From the NCBI GenBank assembly GCA_902474785.1, contig CABRXB010000007.1, forward strand, positions 1 to 13,686: 13,686 nucleotides of DNA, in the 5' to 3' direction. Origin of the DNA: an uncultured Eubacteriales bacterium (GTDB lineage: Bacteria > Bacillota > Clostridia > Oscillospirales > Feifaniaceae). Positions 1 to 6,270 of the stretch are shown piece by piece. Each line of letters opens with the position of its first letter. Within the stretch, counting starts at the first letter, position 1. The notes under the pieces were generated by a model that saw nothing but the letters and a program-made list of their open reading frames with translations, had not been told where the DNA came from and ran no database searches. Both the position numbers and the translations under genes were made by a program.

Positions 1-126
1 ATCGGCGATGGGTTCGGATTTATTGTTTTCTTTGACCGCTACGAGGCCACCCATTTCCGCAATGGGTTGGAGTGCAAGCCTACCTCCAAGCCGAGAGGCC
101 CACGGAAGAAGAAACAGACCCCATAA
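1..126 (+). CDS. C-terminal end of an unidentified protein, cut by the window edge
   Basis: Frame 1 is open from the first base to a TAA at 124-126 and gives 41 residues. They begin IGDGFGFIVFFDRYEATHF and end in a very basic tail (PRGPRKKKQTP). The sequence reads like real protein, with a hydrophobic beta-like strand followed by a charged nucleic-acid-binding type tail. The stop is followed within five bases by a strong terminator. I do not recognise the family. The neighbouring small minus-strand ORFs resemble cargo of Firmicutes conjugative elements, so a mobile-element protein is possible, but that is inference. Confidence 0.6.
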   Translation: MGDGFGFIVFFDRYEATHFRNGLECKPTSKPRGPRKKKQTP

Positions 127-130
127 ACGC

Positions 131-175
131 AAAAAGGGCGGGCGCAACCGTGTTCACGGTGCACCCGCCCTTTTG
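131..175. terminator. Bidirectional rho-independent terminator between convergent genes
   Basis: The arm AAAAGGGCGGGCGCAACCGTG (one base longer than its partner) pairs with CACGGTGCACCCGCCCTTTT with a single bulge and one mismatch. An A-run lies on one side and a T-run on the other, so the hairpin can stop transcription in both directions. It sits exactly between the + strand stop at 126 and the minus-strand stop at 179. Confidence 0.85.
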
Positions 176-178
176 TCC

Positions 179-346
179 CTACTCCGCTTTGGCCTCCTGC
201 TTCTCCGCCTCCCGTTGCTTCTTCCATTCGGCAAACTCCCGCTGGCCCTCCTCGCTCTCGTAGAAAGCGAGAATGTCCGGCAAAAGGCAGTGGATAATCG
301 ACCCCCCAGCCCTGTTCCTCTGTGCTCTTCTGGACTGCTTATCCCA
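179..346 (-). pseudogene. Small charged ORF without a start codon (possible mobile-element remnant)
   Basis: On the minus strand a frame is open from a TGA (347-349) to a TAG (179-181), giving 55 codons. Its C-terminus is convincingly protein-like: LLPDILAFYESEEGQREF followed by an AEWKKQREAEKQEAKAE-type charged helix. No ATG or GTG is present in the open stretch; only an internal TTG is available. Either the N-terminus lies in another frame, in which case the ORF at 339-593 upstream would be its missing half joined by a frameshift around 340-350, or initiation is non-canonical. I recall small proteins with this LLPDILAFY..EEGQ..F pattern from clostridial integrative elements, but I cannot confirm it. 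The ORF stops just before a terminator shared with the convergent gene. Confidence 0.5.
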
Positions 347-593
347 TCACCGCTTTGACATCCTTCGGATCAAAAAAAGTATCTCGAAGGGCGGCAAGCG
401 GAACAGGGATTGCAGGCCCCAGCCCCGTTCCACCTCCTCGGCCCACAGGGGCAGGGAGTAGGACAAGCGCCATACGGGGCACCAGCCCGTGTAATGCTCC
501 TTGAGGGAAGGTCAGCGACGCCACAGCGTCCATGACCTCGTTCAAAAAGGCGTCGCTTTGCATGACCTTCCCCCATTCGGGAAAAGTGTTCAA
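339..593 (-). CDS. Small hypothetical protein, possibly the 5' part of a frameshifted gene
   Basis: This ORF has 84 codons and starts at a TTG (593-591), because a stop lies three codons upstream. An internal ATG at 563 is the alternative start. The N-terminal part (NTFPEWGKVMQSDAFLNEVMD) is amphipathic-helix-like. A Gly/Pro-rich middle (LLPAPVGRGGGTGLGPAIPV) follows, then a short charged end. Only a weak ribosome binding site (TAGGA) precedes the TTG. It overlaps the start-less ORF at 179-346 by 8 bases, so the two may be one broken gene or two coupled small genes. I do not recognise the family and infer no function. Confidence 0.4.
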   Translation of the reverse strand: MNTFPEWGKVMQSDAFLNEVMDAVASLTFPQGALHGLVPRMALVLLPAPVGRGGGTGLGPAIPVPLAALRDTFFDPKDVKAVMG

Positions 594-660
594 TTGTTCC
601 TATACTTAAGAGATTTCGAAAAGCCGCCAGAGCAGGGAGGATAAGAAACGCCCCGTCGTG

Positions 661-688
661 TTGCAAAATAGTAATCATATGCTATAAT
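661..688 (+). promoter_or_regulatory. Sigma-70-type promoter for the lipoprotein-like gene
   Basis: TTGCAA (661-666) and a perfect TATAAT (683-688) are separated by 16 bp. The region is strongly AT-rich compared with its surroundings. The expected start of transcription is near 695, about 30 bases before the coding region. Confidence 0.75.
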
Positions 689-726
689 AAAATTATTTAT
701 TACAATAAATACAGGGGAGAGGTGGA

Positions 727-1085
727 ATCGTAAAGAAAATCATTTGTCTTTTTGTCGCTACGTCAACCTTGTTGGTTATGGCCGGATGCAGCAATACTGG
801 AAAAACAGCACCTTCAGAGCCAATATCCGAACCAATTGAACTGAGTGTGTCTGACCTGAAGGATATCCTGGCAGGCCTGGATGTAACCGACGCGACATTG
901 ACCTTCTATGGAGCGAAGAGAAAAACGGCTTTAAGAAGATCTGCGCGAGCTTTGTTCCAGTTGCAGATGCGAAAAAATTGCGCAAGCTGGCGCCTTGGCG
1001 AAACAAAATCCGTTTCGAAGCCTTTTGTCCTTCTGTTCGTAAGGGCATCTGCCAAACGCACCGGCACGCGGGCAGTTTTCTTTGA
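727..1085 (+). pseudogene. Lipoprotein-like gene with ATC in place of the start codon and a probable frameshift
   Basis: A strong Shine-Dalgarno (AGGGGAGAGG, 713-722) is followed at 727 by ATC-GTA-AAG-AAA. If ATC were the start, the product would be a classic lipoprotein signal: Lys-Lys, a hydrophobic run (IICLFVATSTLLVMA), and the lipobox MAGC with Cys near residue 20. No ATG, GTG or TTG lies close enough upstream to rescue the signal; the first TTG (769) would delete it. After residues SVSDLKDILAGLDVTDATL the frame turns basic and unlikely-looking. The -1 frame (from about 894) reads DLLWSEEKNGFKKICASF and remains protein-like to a TGA at 1083-1085. I read this as a decaying or mis-sequenced gene. 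The frame-1 ORF itself stays open to 1191. Family not recognised. Confidence 0.5.
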
Positions 1086-1195
1086 AAAAGCAGTGTCTCA
1101 AATTGCACATTATTGTAAATTTATTACCAAATTGAAACCTCCACATGATACACTAAGCAAAAATAGGACAAAACTTCATGCTTTGGAGTGACAAT

Positions 1196-1237
1196 ATGAG
1201 GGATCAACAAAGAGAGAAAGGGGCGAATCAGCGGTGA
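1196..1237 (+). other. Possible 13-codon minicistron coupled to the next gene
   Basis: GGAG (1185-1188) lies 7 bases before an ATG at 1196 that opens a 13-residue reading frame (MRDQQREKGANQR). Its TGA (1235-1237) overlaps the GTG start of the next gene (1234-1236), a layout typical of translational coupling. The ribosome binding site of the next gene (AAAGGGG, 1217-1223) lies inside the minicistron. The ORF is short enough to be chance. Confidence 0.25.
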
Positions 1238-1662
1238 AAGAATGGACGCAGTTGCGGTCTGTTTGTAAAATGCTGGTGATCACCGTCGCCACTTATGATA
1301 GGAAGTGCATCCAGGGGACCATCATGGATCCACTGCTCGATGAGCGGTGGTCGTTTTCAGGGACGGAGCAGTTGTTTCGTCTGATGTCCGCATGGCTCAA
1401 TCCCGATTGGGACATGGCGGACCAAGCCCCGTTGCCTGACCCGCTTGCCTGTCATTTGGCACAGGACACTGTGGCAAAACACACGCCGCAGGCGAGATTT
1501 TATCTTCAGGTGCTGTTTGAACAAAACAGCACCTGGCAGGGGACGCTGCGCTGGGTTGAGAAGAATCGAATGGTTCAATTTCGCAGCGCCCTGGAGCTCA
1601 TTCGGCTGATGGACAGCGCCCTGAGCGAGCAGGTCGTGGTCGTGGCGGATCGGGCCGAGTGA
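1234..1662 (+). CDS. Uncharacterised protein with two repeated QGT...F.S..(E)L.RLM modules
   Basis: The product has 142 residues and starts at GTG 1234, chosen because AAAGGGG lies 10 bases upstream. There is no signal peptide or membrane segment, so it is probably cytosolic. The protein holds two similar modules, residues 13-55 and 88-130. Residues 25-55 align without gaps to residues 100-130: Q-G-T at positions 3-5 of each copy, then F, L, R-L-M and the final L coincide (nine identities in 31). Each copy looks like a beta strand pair followed by a helix. From memory, short clostridial proteins with WQG..(R/W)W...F.S.LELI.L(I/M)DSAL exist as an unnamed family. I know of no function. A perfect terminator follows at 1703, so it is monocistronic apart from the possible minicistron upstream. 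Confidence 0.75.
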   Translation: MKEWTQLRSVCKMLVITVATYDRKCIQGTIMDPLLDERWSFSGTEQLFRLMSAWLNPDWDMADQAPLPDPLACHLAQDTVAKHTPQARFYLQVLFEQNSTWQGTLRWVEKNRMVQFRSALELIRLMDSALSEQVVVVADRAE

Positions 1663-1702
1663 TTTCAAACCTGTGCCAAAGCGAATCAGGATCATAGGAA
1701 TG

Positions 1703-1742
1703 AAAAGAGGTCTCATACAAGCTGTATGAGACCTCTTTTTTT
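1703..1742 (+). terminator. Strong rho-independent terminator
   Basis: A perfect 16-bp stem (1703-1718 with 1724-1739) encloses a 5-base loop (AAGCT) and runs into a stretch of nine T. It ends the 1234-1662 gene. The A-run on the 5' side means it may also stop the convergent corA transcript. Confidence 0.95.
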
Positions 1743-1789
1743 CCTAAATAGTAAGGCGCCGAAAAAGGACGCTGATTAAACAGGCGACG

Positions 1790-2620
1790 TCAAAACCACC
1801 GCTTTCGCTTAAAGGCGGCAAAACAGCCCAGACAGACCACCACGCTCAACGTGATGACATAGGAATACCCCTTGGACCAGCCGTATTCGGGCATGTGGAA
1901 GTTCATGCCGTACCAGCCGACGATGAGCGTCAGCGGCAAGAAGATGGCGGTCAAAACAGTGAAGAGCTTCATGATCTGGTTTTGCTCGATGTCGACTTGC
2001 GCCTGATATGCCTCGCGCACCTGCGTCGTGTATTCCTGCAGATGGCGCACCGAGTCGAGCAGGTGATCCACCCGCCGGTCGAGCGAGGCAAATCGCTTGT
2101 GCAGATGCGCGGGCACGATGCCGGTTGTGGACTCGGCTAAGTCGCTGGTCACAAGCGTGAGCTGCTCGTAGTATCGTTTCATGCGCAGCAGAATGCGGCG
2201 CAGGGAGATCACGCGGATACCGCTGTCGTCGTCGGGATCGGTGCGCGTGAGAAGGTGATCTTCCAGATTGGTGATGGCGTCCTCAAGCCGGTGCAGCACA
2301 TAGACGTCTTCCCCTGTCAAGGCGAGCAGAAATTCGAGCATTTGTCGATAGGGTTCCATCTGGTCGTCGATGGGCTCCAGCAGCTCGATGCAGCGGGGGC
2401 TGTCCAGCAAAAAGACGATCTCGCTGTTGTCGCAGTAGATGTAGATGCGGGTCTCCTTTTGCTCTTCGTTGGCGATGTCGTAAAAGGGAAAACTGACAAA
2501 ACACGCGCCCCCCTCGAGCGCCGTGCAGATGGGGCGGTTGGGAGGCAGACGGGTGTAGAGGTTGTCGCCCACGCGCTCTTTGAGCGCCTTGAGATCACCG
2601 GTGGTTAAAATAGTCCGCAT
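1790..2620 (-). CDS. corA: CorA-family Mg2+/divalent cation channel
   Basis: The product has 276 residues, slightly short for CorA (about 310-320). CorA pentamers form a Mg2+-gated channel that imports Mg2+ (also Co2+/Ni2+) across the cytoplasmic membrane. The C-terminus shows the family signature: TM1 at about 219-237, the YGMNF selectivity motif at 237-241 (GMN at 238-240), the extracellular MPE loop at 243-245, TM2 at about 253-270, and a basic KRKRW end. Residues 1-100 form the alpha/beta cytosolic domain. Residues about 105-218 are the long helical funnel, rich in Asp/Glu. AAAGGAG lies 11 bases before the ATG at 2620. The promoter is at 2703-2731; the leader of about 75 bases shows no M-box riboswitch. 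The gene is divergent from the SLH gene. Confidence 0.95.
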   Translation of the reverse strand: MRTILTTGDLKALKERVGDNLYTRLPPNRPICTALEGGACFVSFPFYDIANEEQKETRIYIYCDNSEIVFLLDSPRCIELLEPIDDQMEPYRQMLEFLLALTGEDVYVLHRLEDAITNLEDHLLTRTDPDDDSGIRVISLRRILLRMKRYYEQLTLVTSDLAESTTGIVPAHLHKRFASLDRRVDHLLDSVRHLQEYTTQVREAYQAQVDIEQNQIMKLFTVLTAIFLPLTLIVGWYGMNFHMPEYGWSKGYSYVITLSVVVCLGCFAAFKRKRWF

Positions 2621-2702
2621 GGCGGTTTGCGCTCCTTTGCAAAATAGGCTTGTCAGACGAAATTTCCAAATAATGCGGCATTGGGAAAAATTGATACAAT
2701 TT

Positions 2703-2731
2703 AGTATATGTCATTTTGATTACTATTGCAA
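2703..2731 (-). promoter_or_regulatory. Promoter of corA
   Basis: Reading the minus strand, TTGCAA (2731-2726), a 17-bp spacer and TATACT (2708-2703) give a good vegetative promoter. The expected transcription start is near 2696. It lies about 20 bp from the -35 box of the divergent promoter at 2750. Confidence 0.75.
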
Positions 2732-2749
2732 GAAGGTGCAGAAATTCGG

Positions 2750-2779
2750 TTGACAGGGCTCTGGAAGCAAGGGTATAAT
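2750..2779 (+). promoter_or_regulatory. Consensus promoter of the SLH-domain gene
   Basis: Perfect TTGACA (2750-2755) and perfect TATAAT (2774-2779) are separated by 18 bp. The expected transcript starts near 2786, leaving a leader of about 65 bases before the GTG at 2852. Both hexamers being perfect suggests high, constitutive expression, as expected for an abundant envelope protein. Confidence 0.9.
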
Positions 2780-2851
2780 AAAGACATATTTGTTGAGAAA
2801 TGGCGCTTATCACCCTCTCAACTTGTGTACCACTTAGAAAGGATGATCCAT

Positions 2852-4306
2852 GTGAAAAAGCTCTGCAAAATTTTGGCGCTGACCATGATGCTTGTCCTGG
2901 CGCTCGGCCTGTGCGCCGGCGCGTCGGATTTCGACAGCATCGCGCAGGAGCTCAAGGATGTTGGTCTCTTCCAGGGAACCGACACCGGTTTTGAGCTCGA
3001 CCGCGCCCCCACCCGAACCGAGGCGGCTGTGATGCTTGTGCGTCTGCTTGGCGCCGAGGAGCAGGCAACTGCCGACTTCGAGGCCGGTGTCGCCACCCAC
3101 CCCTTTGAGGACGTGCCCGCCTGGGCCGATGCGCATGTGGCCTGGCTCTTCACCAAGGGCCTGACCAACGGCGTGTCCGAGACCGAGTTTGGCGCAAACA
3201 ACCTGTGTAATGCCCAGATGTACTGCACCTTTGTGCTGCGTTCTCTGGAATACAGCGATGGCGAGAACGGCCAGTTCACCTATGACAATGCGCTGACCTT
3301 CGCCGCTGAAAAGGGCCTGTACAACGCCGCTGTGTTTGGCGGCGACTTCCTGCGCGACGACGTTGTGGCCATCTCCTACCAGGCGCTCTCGACTGCGCTC
3401 AATGAAAAGGAGACCACCCTGCTGGGCAAGCTGGTTGCCGATGGCGCCGTGACCGAGGAGGCTGCAAAGCCCATTCTTGACAAGGCTGAGATCTATGCCG
3501 CCTATGTCAAGGCCTGCGCCGCGTTTGAGGATGTCAAGGCCATGGATATGGGTGTGACCGGCACCATGAAGATGTCCATCGACGGTCAGGATCCCGTCAC
3601 TGCTGAGACCACTGCCGCCATGAAGACCATCATCACCGACACCGATGTGCAGCTCGAAGGCGTCACCACCGTCAAGGAGGGCGAGACCGAGACCTCTGTC
3701 AAGCAGTGGATCAAAGACGGCGTCATGTACATGGACGACGGCGAGCAGAAAATCAAGATGGCCATGGATTTCACAGACCTGCTGGCCGCTGCTCAGCAGC
3801 AGTCCGCCAATGTGAACCTTGCCAACGACGGCCTGTATCTGATCGACACCATCACCGCCACTGAGGATGACAACGGCACCACCTATGCCATCACGCTGAC
3901 CGGCGCGCTCAACAGCGCTCTGGATTCTGTGCTGGGACAGATGGGTGACATGGGTCTGGACAAGATGGAGATCGGCGCCATGACGATGTCTGTTGTGATC
4001 GACAAGGACGGCGTGCTCAAGAGCGTCGGCGCGCAGCTTGACATGGTTATGCAACTGACCGTGGAAGAGCAGACCACCGCCATTGCCTATGAGTACGATA
4101 TGGTGTGCACCATCAATGCCATGGGCGACAGCGTGACCATCACCTTCCCGGATTTCACCGATTTCGTGGAGATGACCCTGCCCGAGACCGAGGGTGAAAA
4201 CGAGACCACCGAAGGGGAGACCACCCCTGAGGATGAGACCACCGAGGGCGAGACCACTCCTGAGGGCGAGGGCGAGACCGCTCCCGAGGGCGATGCCGCA
4301 GCCTAA
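2852..4306 (+). CDS. Exported S-layer-homology (SLH) domain protein with acidic Thr/Glu tail
   Basis: The product has 484 residues. The start is the GTG at 2852 because AGAAAGGA (2836-2843) ends 8 bases before it; the in-frame ATG at 2843 overlaps that site. A signal peptide covers residues 1-24 (KK, hydrophobic 7-20, AGA-S cleavage). Three SLH-like segments follow at roughly 25-68 (KDVGLFQG..., RAPTRTEAAVML), 84-134 (FEDVPAWADAHVAWLFTKGL) and 142-205 (FTYDNALTFAAEKGL). These domains bind secondary cell-wall polymer and hold proteins at the cell surface. Residues about 212-440 form a beta-rich domain with repeated TGTMKMSIDG/VVIDKDGVLKSV strands, reminiscent of DUF6612-type envelope proteins (from memory, not certain). 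Residues 445-484 are low-complexity and very acidic. A terminator follows at 4341. The ligand is unknown. Confidence 0.88.
   Translation: MKKLCKILALTMMLVLALGLCAGASDFDSIAQELKDVGLFQGTDTGFELDRAPTRTEAAVMLVRLLGAEEQATADFEAGVATHPFEDVPAWADAHVAWLFTKGLTNGVSETEFGANNLCNAQMYCTFVLRSLEYSDGENGQFTYDNALTFAAEKGLYNAAVFGGDFLRDDVVAISYQALSTALNEKETTLLGKLVADGAVTEEAAKPILDKAEIYAAYVKACAAFEDVKAMDMGVTGTMKMSIDGQDPVTAETTAAMKTIITDTDVQLEGVTTVKEGETETSVKQWIKDGVMYMDDGEQKIKMAMDFTDLLAAAQQQSANVNLANDGLYLIDTITATEDDNGTTYAITLTGALNSALDSVLGQMGDMGLDKMEIGAMTMSVVIDKDGVLKSVGAQLDMVMQLTVEEQTTAIAYEYDMVCTINAMGDSVTITFPDFTDFVEMTLPETEGENETTEGETTPEDETTEGETTPEGEGETAPEGDAAA
4202..4264 (+). repeat. 33-bp period tandem repeat coding for the ETTEGETTPE tail
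   Basis: Residues 451-460 (ETTEGETTPE) are repeated identically at 462-471 after one Asp, giving two DNA copies with a period of 33 bp and a few synonymous differences. A degenerate third part (EGEGETAPEG) follows. Such tracts vary in copy number by slippage and commonly act as flexible, glycosylatable wall spacers. Confidence 0.7.
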
Positions 4307-4340
4307 GTGATTGCAATTTGCGCTTGAAACCAAAGATATC

Positions 4341-4370
4341 AAAACCGGCCGATTTTCGGCCGGTTTTTCT
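4341..4370 (+). terminator. Rho-independent terminator of the SLH gene
   Basis: An 11-bp stem (AAAACCGGCCG at 4341-4351 with 4357-4367) around an ATTTT loop is followed by TTCTTTTT. It lies 35 bases after the stop codon. Confidence 0.92.
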
Positions 4371-4485
4371 TTTTGCAGAGAGAGAAAGGGTGAAAAGAGG
4401 TCGCGGCACAGAAAAAGAGAAAGCCGCTCTTTGGAAATGAAACGCGGTCAGGAAAAAGAGAAAGGCTGCCCGATAAGAATCCCTA

Positions 4486-4514
4486 TTGCTGACAATGGCG
4501 AAATATTGTAGAAT
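4486..4514 (+). promoter_or_regulatory. Probable promoter of the small DUF4177-like gene
   Basis: TTGCTG (4486-4491), a 17-bp spacer and TAGAAT (4509-4514) match the vegetative consensus at 4/6 and 5/6. They lie directly upstream of the ribosome binding site of the small gene at 4539. Confidence 0.6.
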
Positions 4515-4538
4515 AGGGATCGAAAGGAAGATGTTTAA

Positions 4539-4715
4539 ATGAAACAATACGAATATAAGGTCATCACCATCGCGACAGGTGTTGCAATGAGCACCAGGCA
4601 ACATGAGAAGATGGCACAGGAATTTGAAACATATTTAAACAAGTTGGGCGCGGACGGCTGGGAGCTGGTTCAACGCATGGATGGTTTCTTTTTCTTCAAG
4701 AGAGCCGTGGAATGA
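4539..4715 (+). CDS. DUF4177-like small protein
   Basis: This short gene encodes 58 residues from ATG 4539, with AAAGGAAG ending 8 bases upstream and its own promoter and terminator. The product starts MKQYEYKVITI, carries the LNKLGADGWELVQ motif at about residues 33-45 and ends FFFFKRAVE. The pattern YEYKV...LN.LG..GWELV.......FKR is the hallmark of DUF4177, a family of 50-70 residue cytosolic proteins of unknown function with a beta-alpha-beta-beta fold. No signal peptide or membrane segment is present. It stands alone between the SLH gene and the yczE-like gene. The family assignment is by recognised motif; the function is unknown. Confidence 0.85.
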   Translation: MKQYEYKVITIATGVAMSTRQHEKMAQEFETYLNKLGADGWELVQRMDGFFFFKRAVE

Positions 4716-4728
4716 AATCAGAATGATT

Positions 4729-4762
4729 GGGGGAGCCGCCTGAATGCCGGCGGCCCCCTTCC
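4729..4762 (+). terminator. Terminator of the DUF4177-like gene
   Basis: GCCGCC (4735-4740) pairs with GGCGGC (4749-4754). Past a single bulged A, GGGG (4730-4733) pairs with CCCC (4755-4758). The tail TTCCTTGTTGTT is moderately T-rich. It begins 14 bases after the stop. Confidence 0.75.
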
Positions 4763-5107
4763 TTGTTGTTGAACAAACGCTGTGCAGAACAAAACGGTGA
4801 AAAAAGCGTCCTGGGCTGCCCCTTGGGATTTTCCTTCCGTTGGATATCGCCGGGCTATGGTGCGTTCCATGCTAAAGGCGTAGCCCCAAAATCTTTTTCG
4901 CGCCGCCTTCAGCCTTATGTCTGTTACGCCTCTGTTTGCCGACGCTTGTCCCTTTCCATTGCGCAACCGCTCAACAACCGGCCTCGCGCCCTTTCTCTCT
5001 GGGCGTCTGCGTTGTACAAACAACGCTTCACGCGTTGCGTCCGAGGCGCATGCGTGCAATCGGCGGCGTTGCATCTCGAAAGGGAAAAGACAGGCCGGCG
5101 TCCTGCA
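4763..5107. other. Intergenic region with no supported gene
   Basis: Several frames are open here on both strands, but none has a ribosome binding site, a recognisable motif or plausible composition; the translations are Arg/Ala/Cys-rich in all frames. I see no tRNA, repeat or riboswitch consensus. Confidence 0.6.
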
Positions 5108-5136
5108 TTGCCAATCCTGTTTGATTGTGATACAAT
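5108..5136 (+). promoter_or_regulatory. Promoter of the yczE-like gene
   Basis: TTGCCA (5108-5113), a 17-bp spacer and TACAAT (5131-5136). The expected transcription start is near 5143, which leaves an unusually long leader of about 210 bases. Confidence 0.75.
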
Positions 5137-5142
5137 GGCTTT

Positions 5143-5352
5143 GTTCGATACGCGCGATAGAAGGAAAAATCGCGACAGACAGAACGTGCTTGCGCGCTGC
5201 CCGGCAGTTGCAAGCTTGCAAGCGAGCGCGCCTGTTGCGCCTGTCGCGCCGTCGCCTGACGGATGCCGGGCGAACTGATGCCCCCCTGCGCAGGAAGGAT
5301 GTCCTGCGTGCCGCGCGCCCGCAGCATTTCAAAATTGCCTTTGGAGGACGTT
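5143..5352 (+). promoter_or_regulatory. Long structured 5' leader of the yczE-like gene
   Basis: The leader contains the 14-base perfect palindrome TTGCAAGCTTGCAA (5208-5221), flanked by GCGCGC on both sides so that a larger stem can form. It also contains a 7-bp hairpin (CGCAGGA at 5289-5295 with TCCTGCG at 5302-5308) and GC-rich complementary runs. The Shine-Dalgarno TGGAGGA (5341-5347) is in a single-stranded A/T-rich stretch. I see no U-run terminator and no match to a riboswitch consensus I know. A regulatory role is inferred only from length and pairing. Confidence 0.4.
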
Positions 5353-6138
5353 ATGAACCAGAAAAAACGCACGCCATTTTTGGAATATCACTATCCCGTG
5401 CGCTTTGTTCGGCTCTTTGTGGGGCTGGTTTTGTTCGGACTGAGCTCGGCGCTCAATTTGCGCAGTATGCTGGGACTCTCCCCCTGGAACGCCTTTCATC
5501 AGGGGGTGGCGCTGGCTTTGGGCCTCTCCATCGGCCGTGTGACGCAGCTTGCTGGCGTTGTCATCATCGGTATTGACCTCCTTCTGCGCGAACCCATCGG
5601 GTTTGGCACCATCTTCAACATGATTTTGGTGGGCGGCTCGCTCGACTTTTTTCTGGCAAGCGGCCTCATTCCGCAGACAGATTCCCTGCTGATCCGGTGG
5701 ATGCTGTTGCTGCTTGGCATATTGGTGACGGCGCTGGGGTCCTATCTCTATATGAGCGCCGCCATGGGCGCCGGTCCGCGCGACAGCATGATGGTGGGTC
5801 TGACCAAGCGGATGCCAAAGGTGCCGGTCGGCATTGTGCGAAACCTGATCGAACTGACGGCGCTGGGCGTCGGCTGGTGGATGGGAGGCGTGGTCGGCGT
5901 TGGCACCGTGGCCTTTGCGCTGCTGACGGGGCCTGTGATGCAATGGATTTTCCATCTTTTTTCCTTCGACGTGCGCAGCGTCCACGCTGAGACGTTGGTG
6001 GAAACAGTTGCAATTTGGCTGGGACGGCGCGCTTCGGTGCACGAAAACGAGGCGGCGCAGGACGTGCAGGAGATACAAATTCTGGTCGAAGCGGACGAGA
6101 CGCCCCTCGAGCAGGAGCAGGTGCCCGCTGAAGTTTGA
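5353..6138 (+). CDS. YczE/YitT-like integral membrane protein
   Basis: The product has 261 residues from ATG 5353, with TGGAGGA six bases upstream. About five hydrophobic segments are visible: 18-37, 62-80, 90-104, 112-136 and 165-200. The motifs GLSPWNAFHQGVA (41-53), GAGPRDSMMVGLT (139-151) and GVGTVAFALLTGPVMQ (182-197) are those of the YczE/YyaS branch of the YitT-type membrane proteins. Members are usually about 210-230 residues; the extra length here is an acidic hydrophilic tail (about 226-261) facing one side of the membrane. YczE in Bacillus has been linked to lipopeptide production and many relatives sit near transport genes, but the substrate is unknown. It is a single-gene unit with its own promoter and terminator. 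Confidence 0.85.
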   Translation: MNQKKRTPFLEYHYPVRFVRLFVGLVLFGLSSALNLRSMLGLSPWNAFHQGVALALGLSIGRVTQLAGVVIIGIDLLLREPIGFGTIFNMILVGGSLDFFLASGLIPQTDSLLIRWMLLLLGILVTALGSYLYMSAAMGAGPRDSMMVGLTKRMPKVPVGIVRNLIELTALGVGWWMGGVVGVGTVAFALLTGPVMQWIFHLFSFDVRSVHAETLVETVAIWLGRRASVHENEAAQDVQEIQILVEADETPLEQEQVPAEV

Positions 6139-6218
6139 CTGCGCTGTCACCGTCGAAACTGCTTGGGCAGGATGTTCAGCGCCATTGACGCAAAAGGGAT
6201 CGCAGAATGGGAAAAATG

Positions 6219-6270
6219 CGGCAGGCTCTTTCAGGGTAGATGACCCCGGAAGAGCCTGCCGTTGCTTGTT
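6219..6270 (+). terminator. Terminator of the yczE-like gene
   Basis: A perfect 12-bp outer stem (CGGCAGGCTCTT at 6219-6230 with 6250-6261) contains an inner GGGT/ACCC stem, followed by TTGCTTGTTT. It lies 80 bases after the stop. Confidence 0.88.

Noticed and set aside
2621..2702. Possible M-box Mg2+ riboswitch in the corA leader
   Set aside because: The leader is only about 75 bases and shows none of the conserved M-box blocks.
2834..4342. 502-codon open frame on the minus strand opposite the SLH gene
   Set aside because: It is the antisense shadow of a GC-biased coding gene: His/Gly/Leu-rich, with no ribosome binding site and no motifs, while the + strand shows a signal peptide and SLH domains.
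5329..6150. 273-codon open frame on the minus strand opposite the yczE-like gene
   Set aside because: His/Gln-rich translation without a ribosome binding site; the + strand protein has consistent membrane segments and family motifs.
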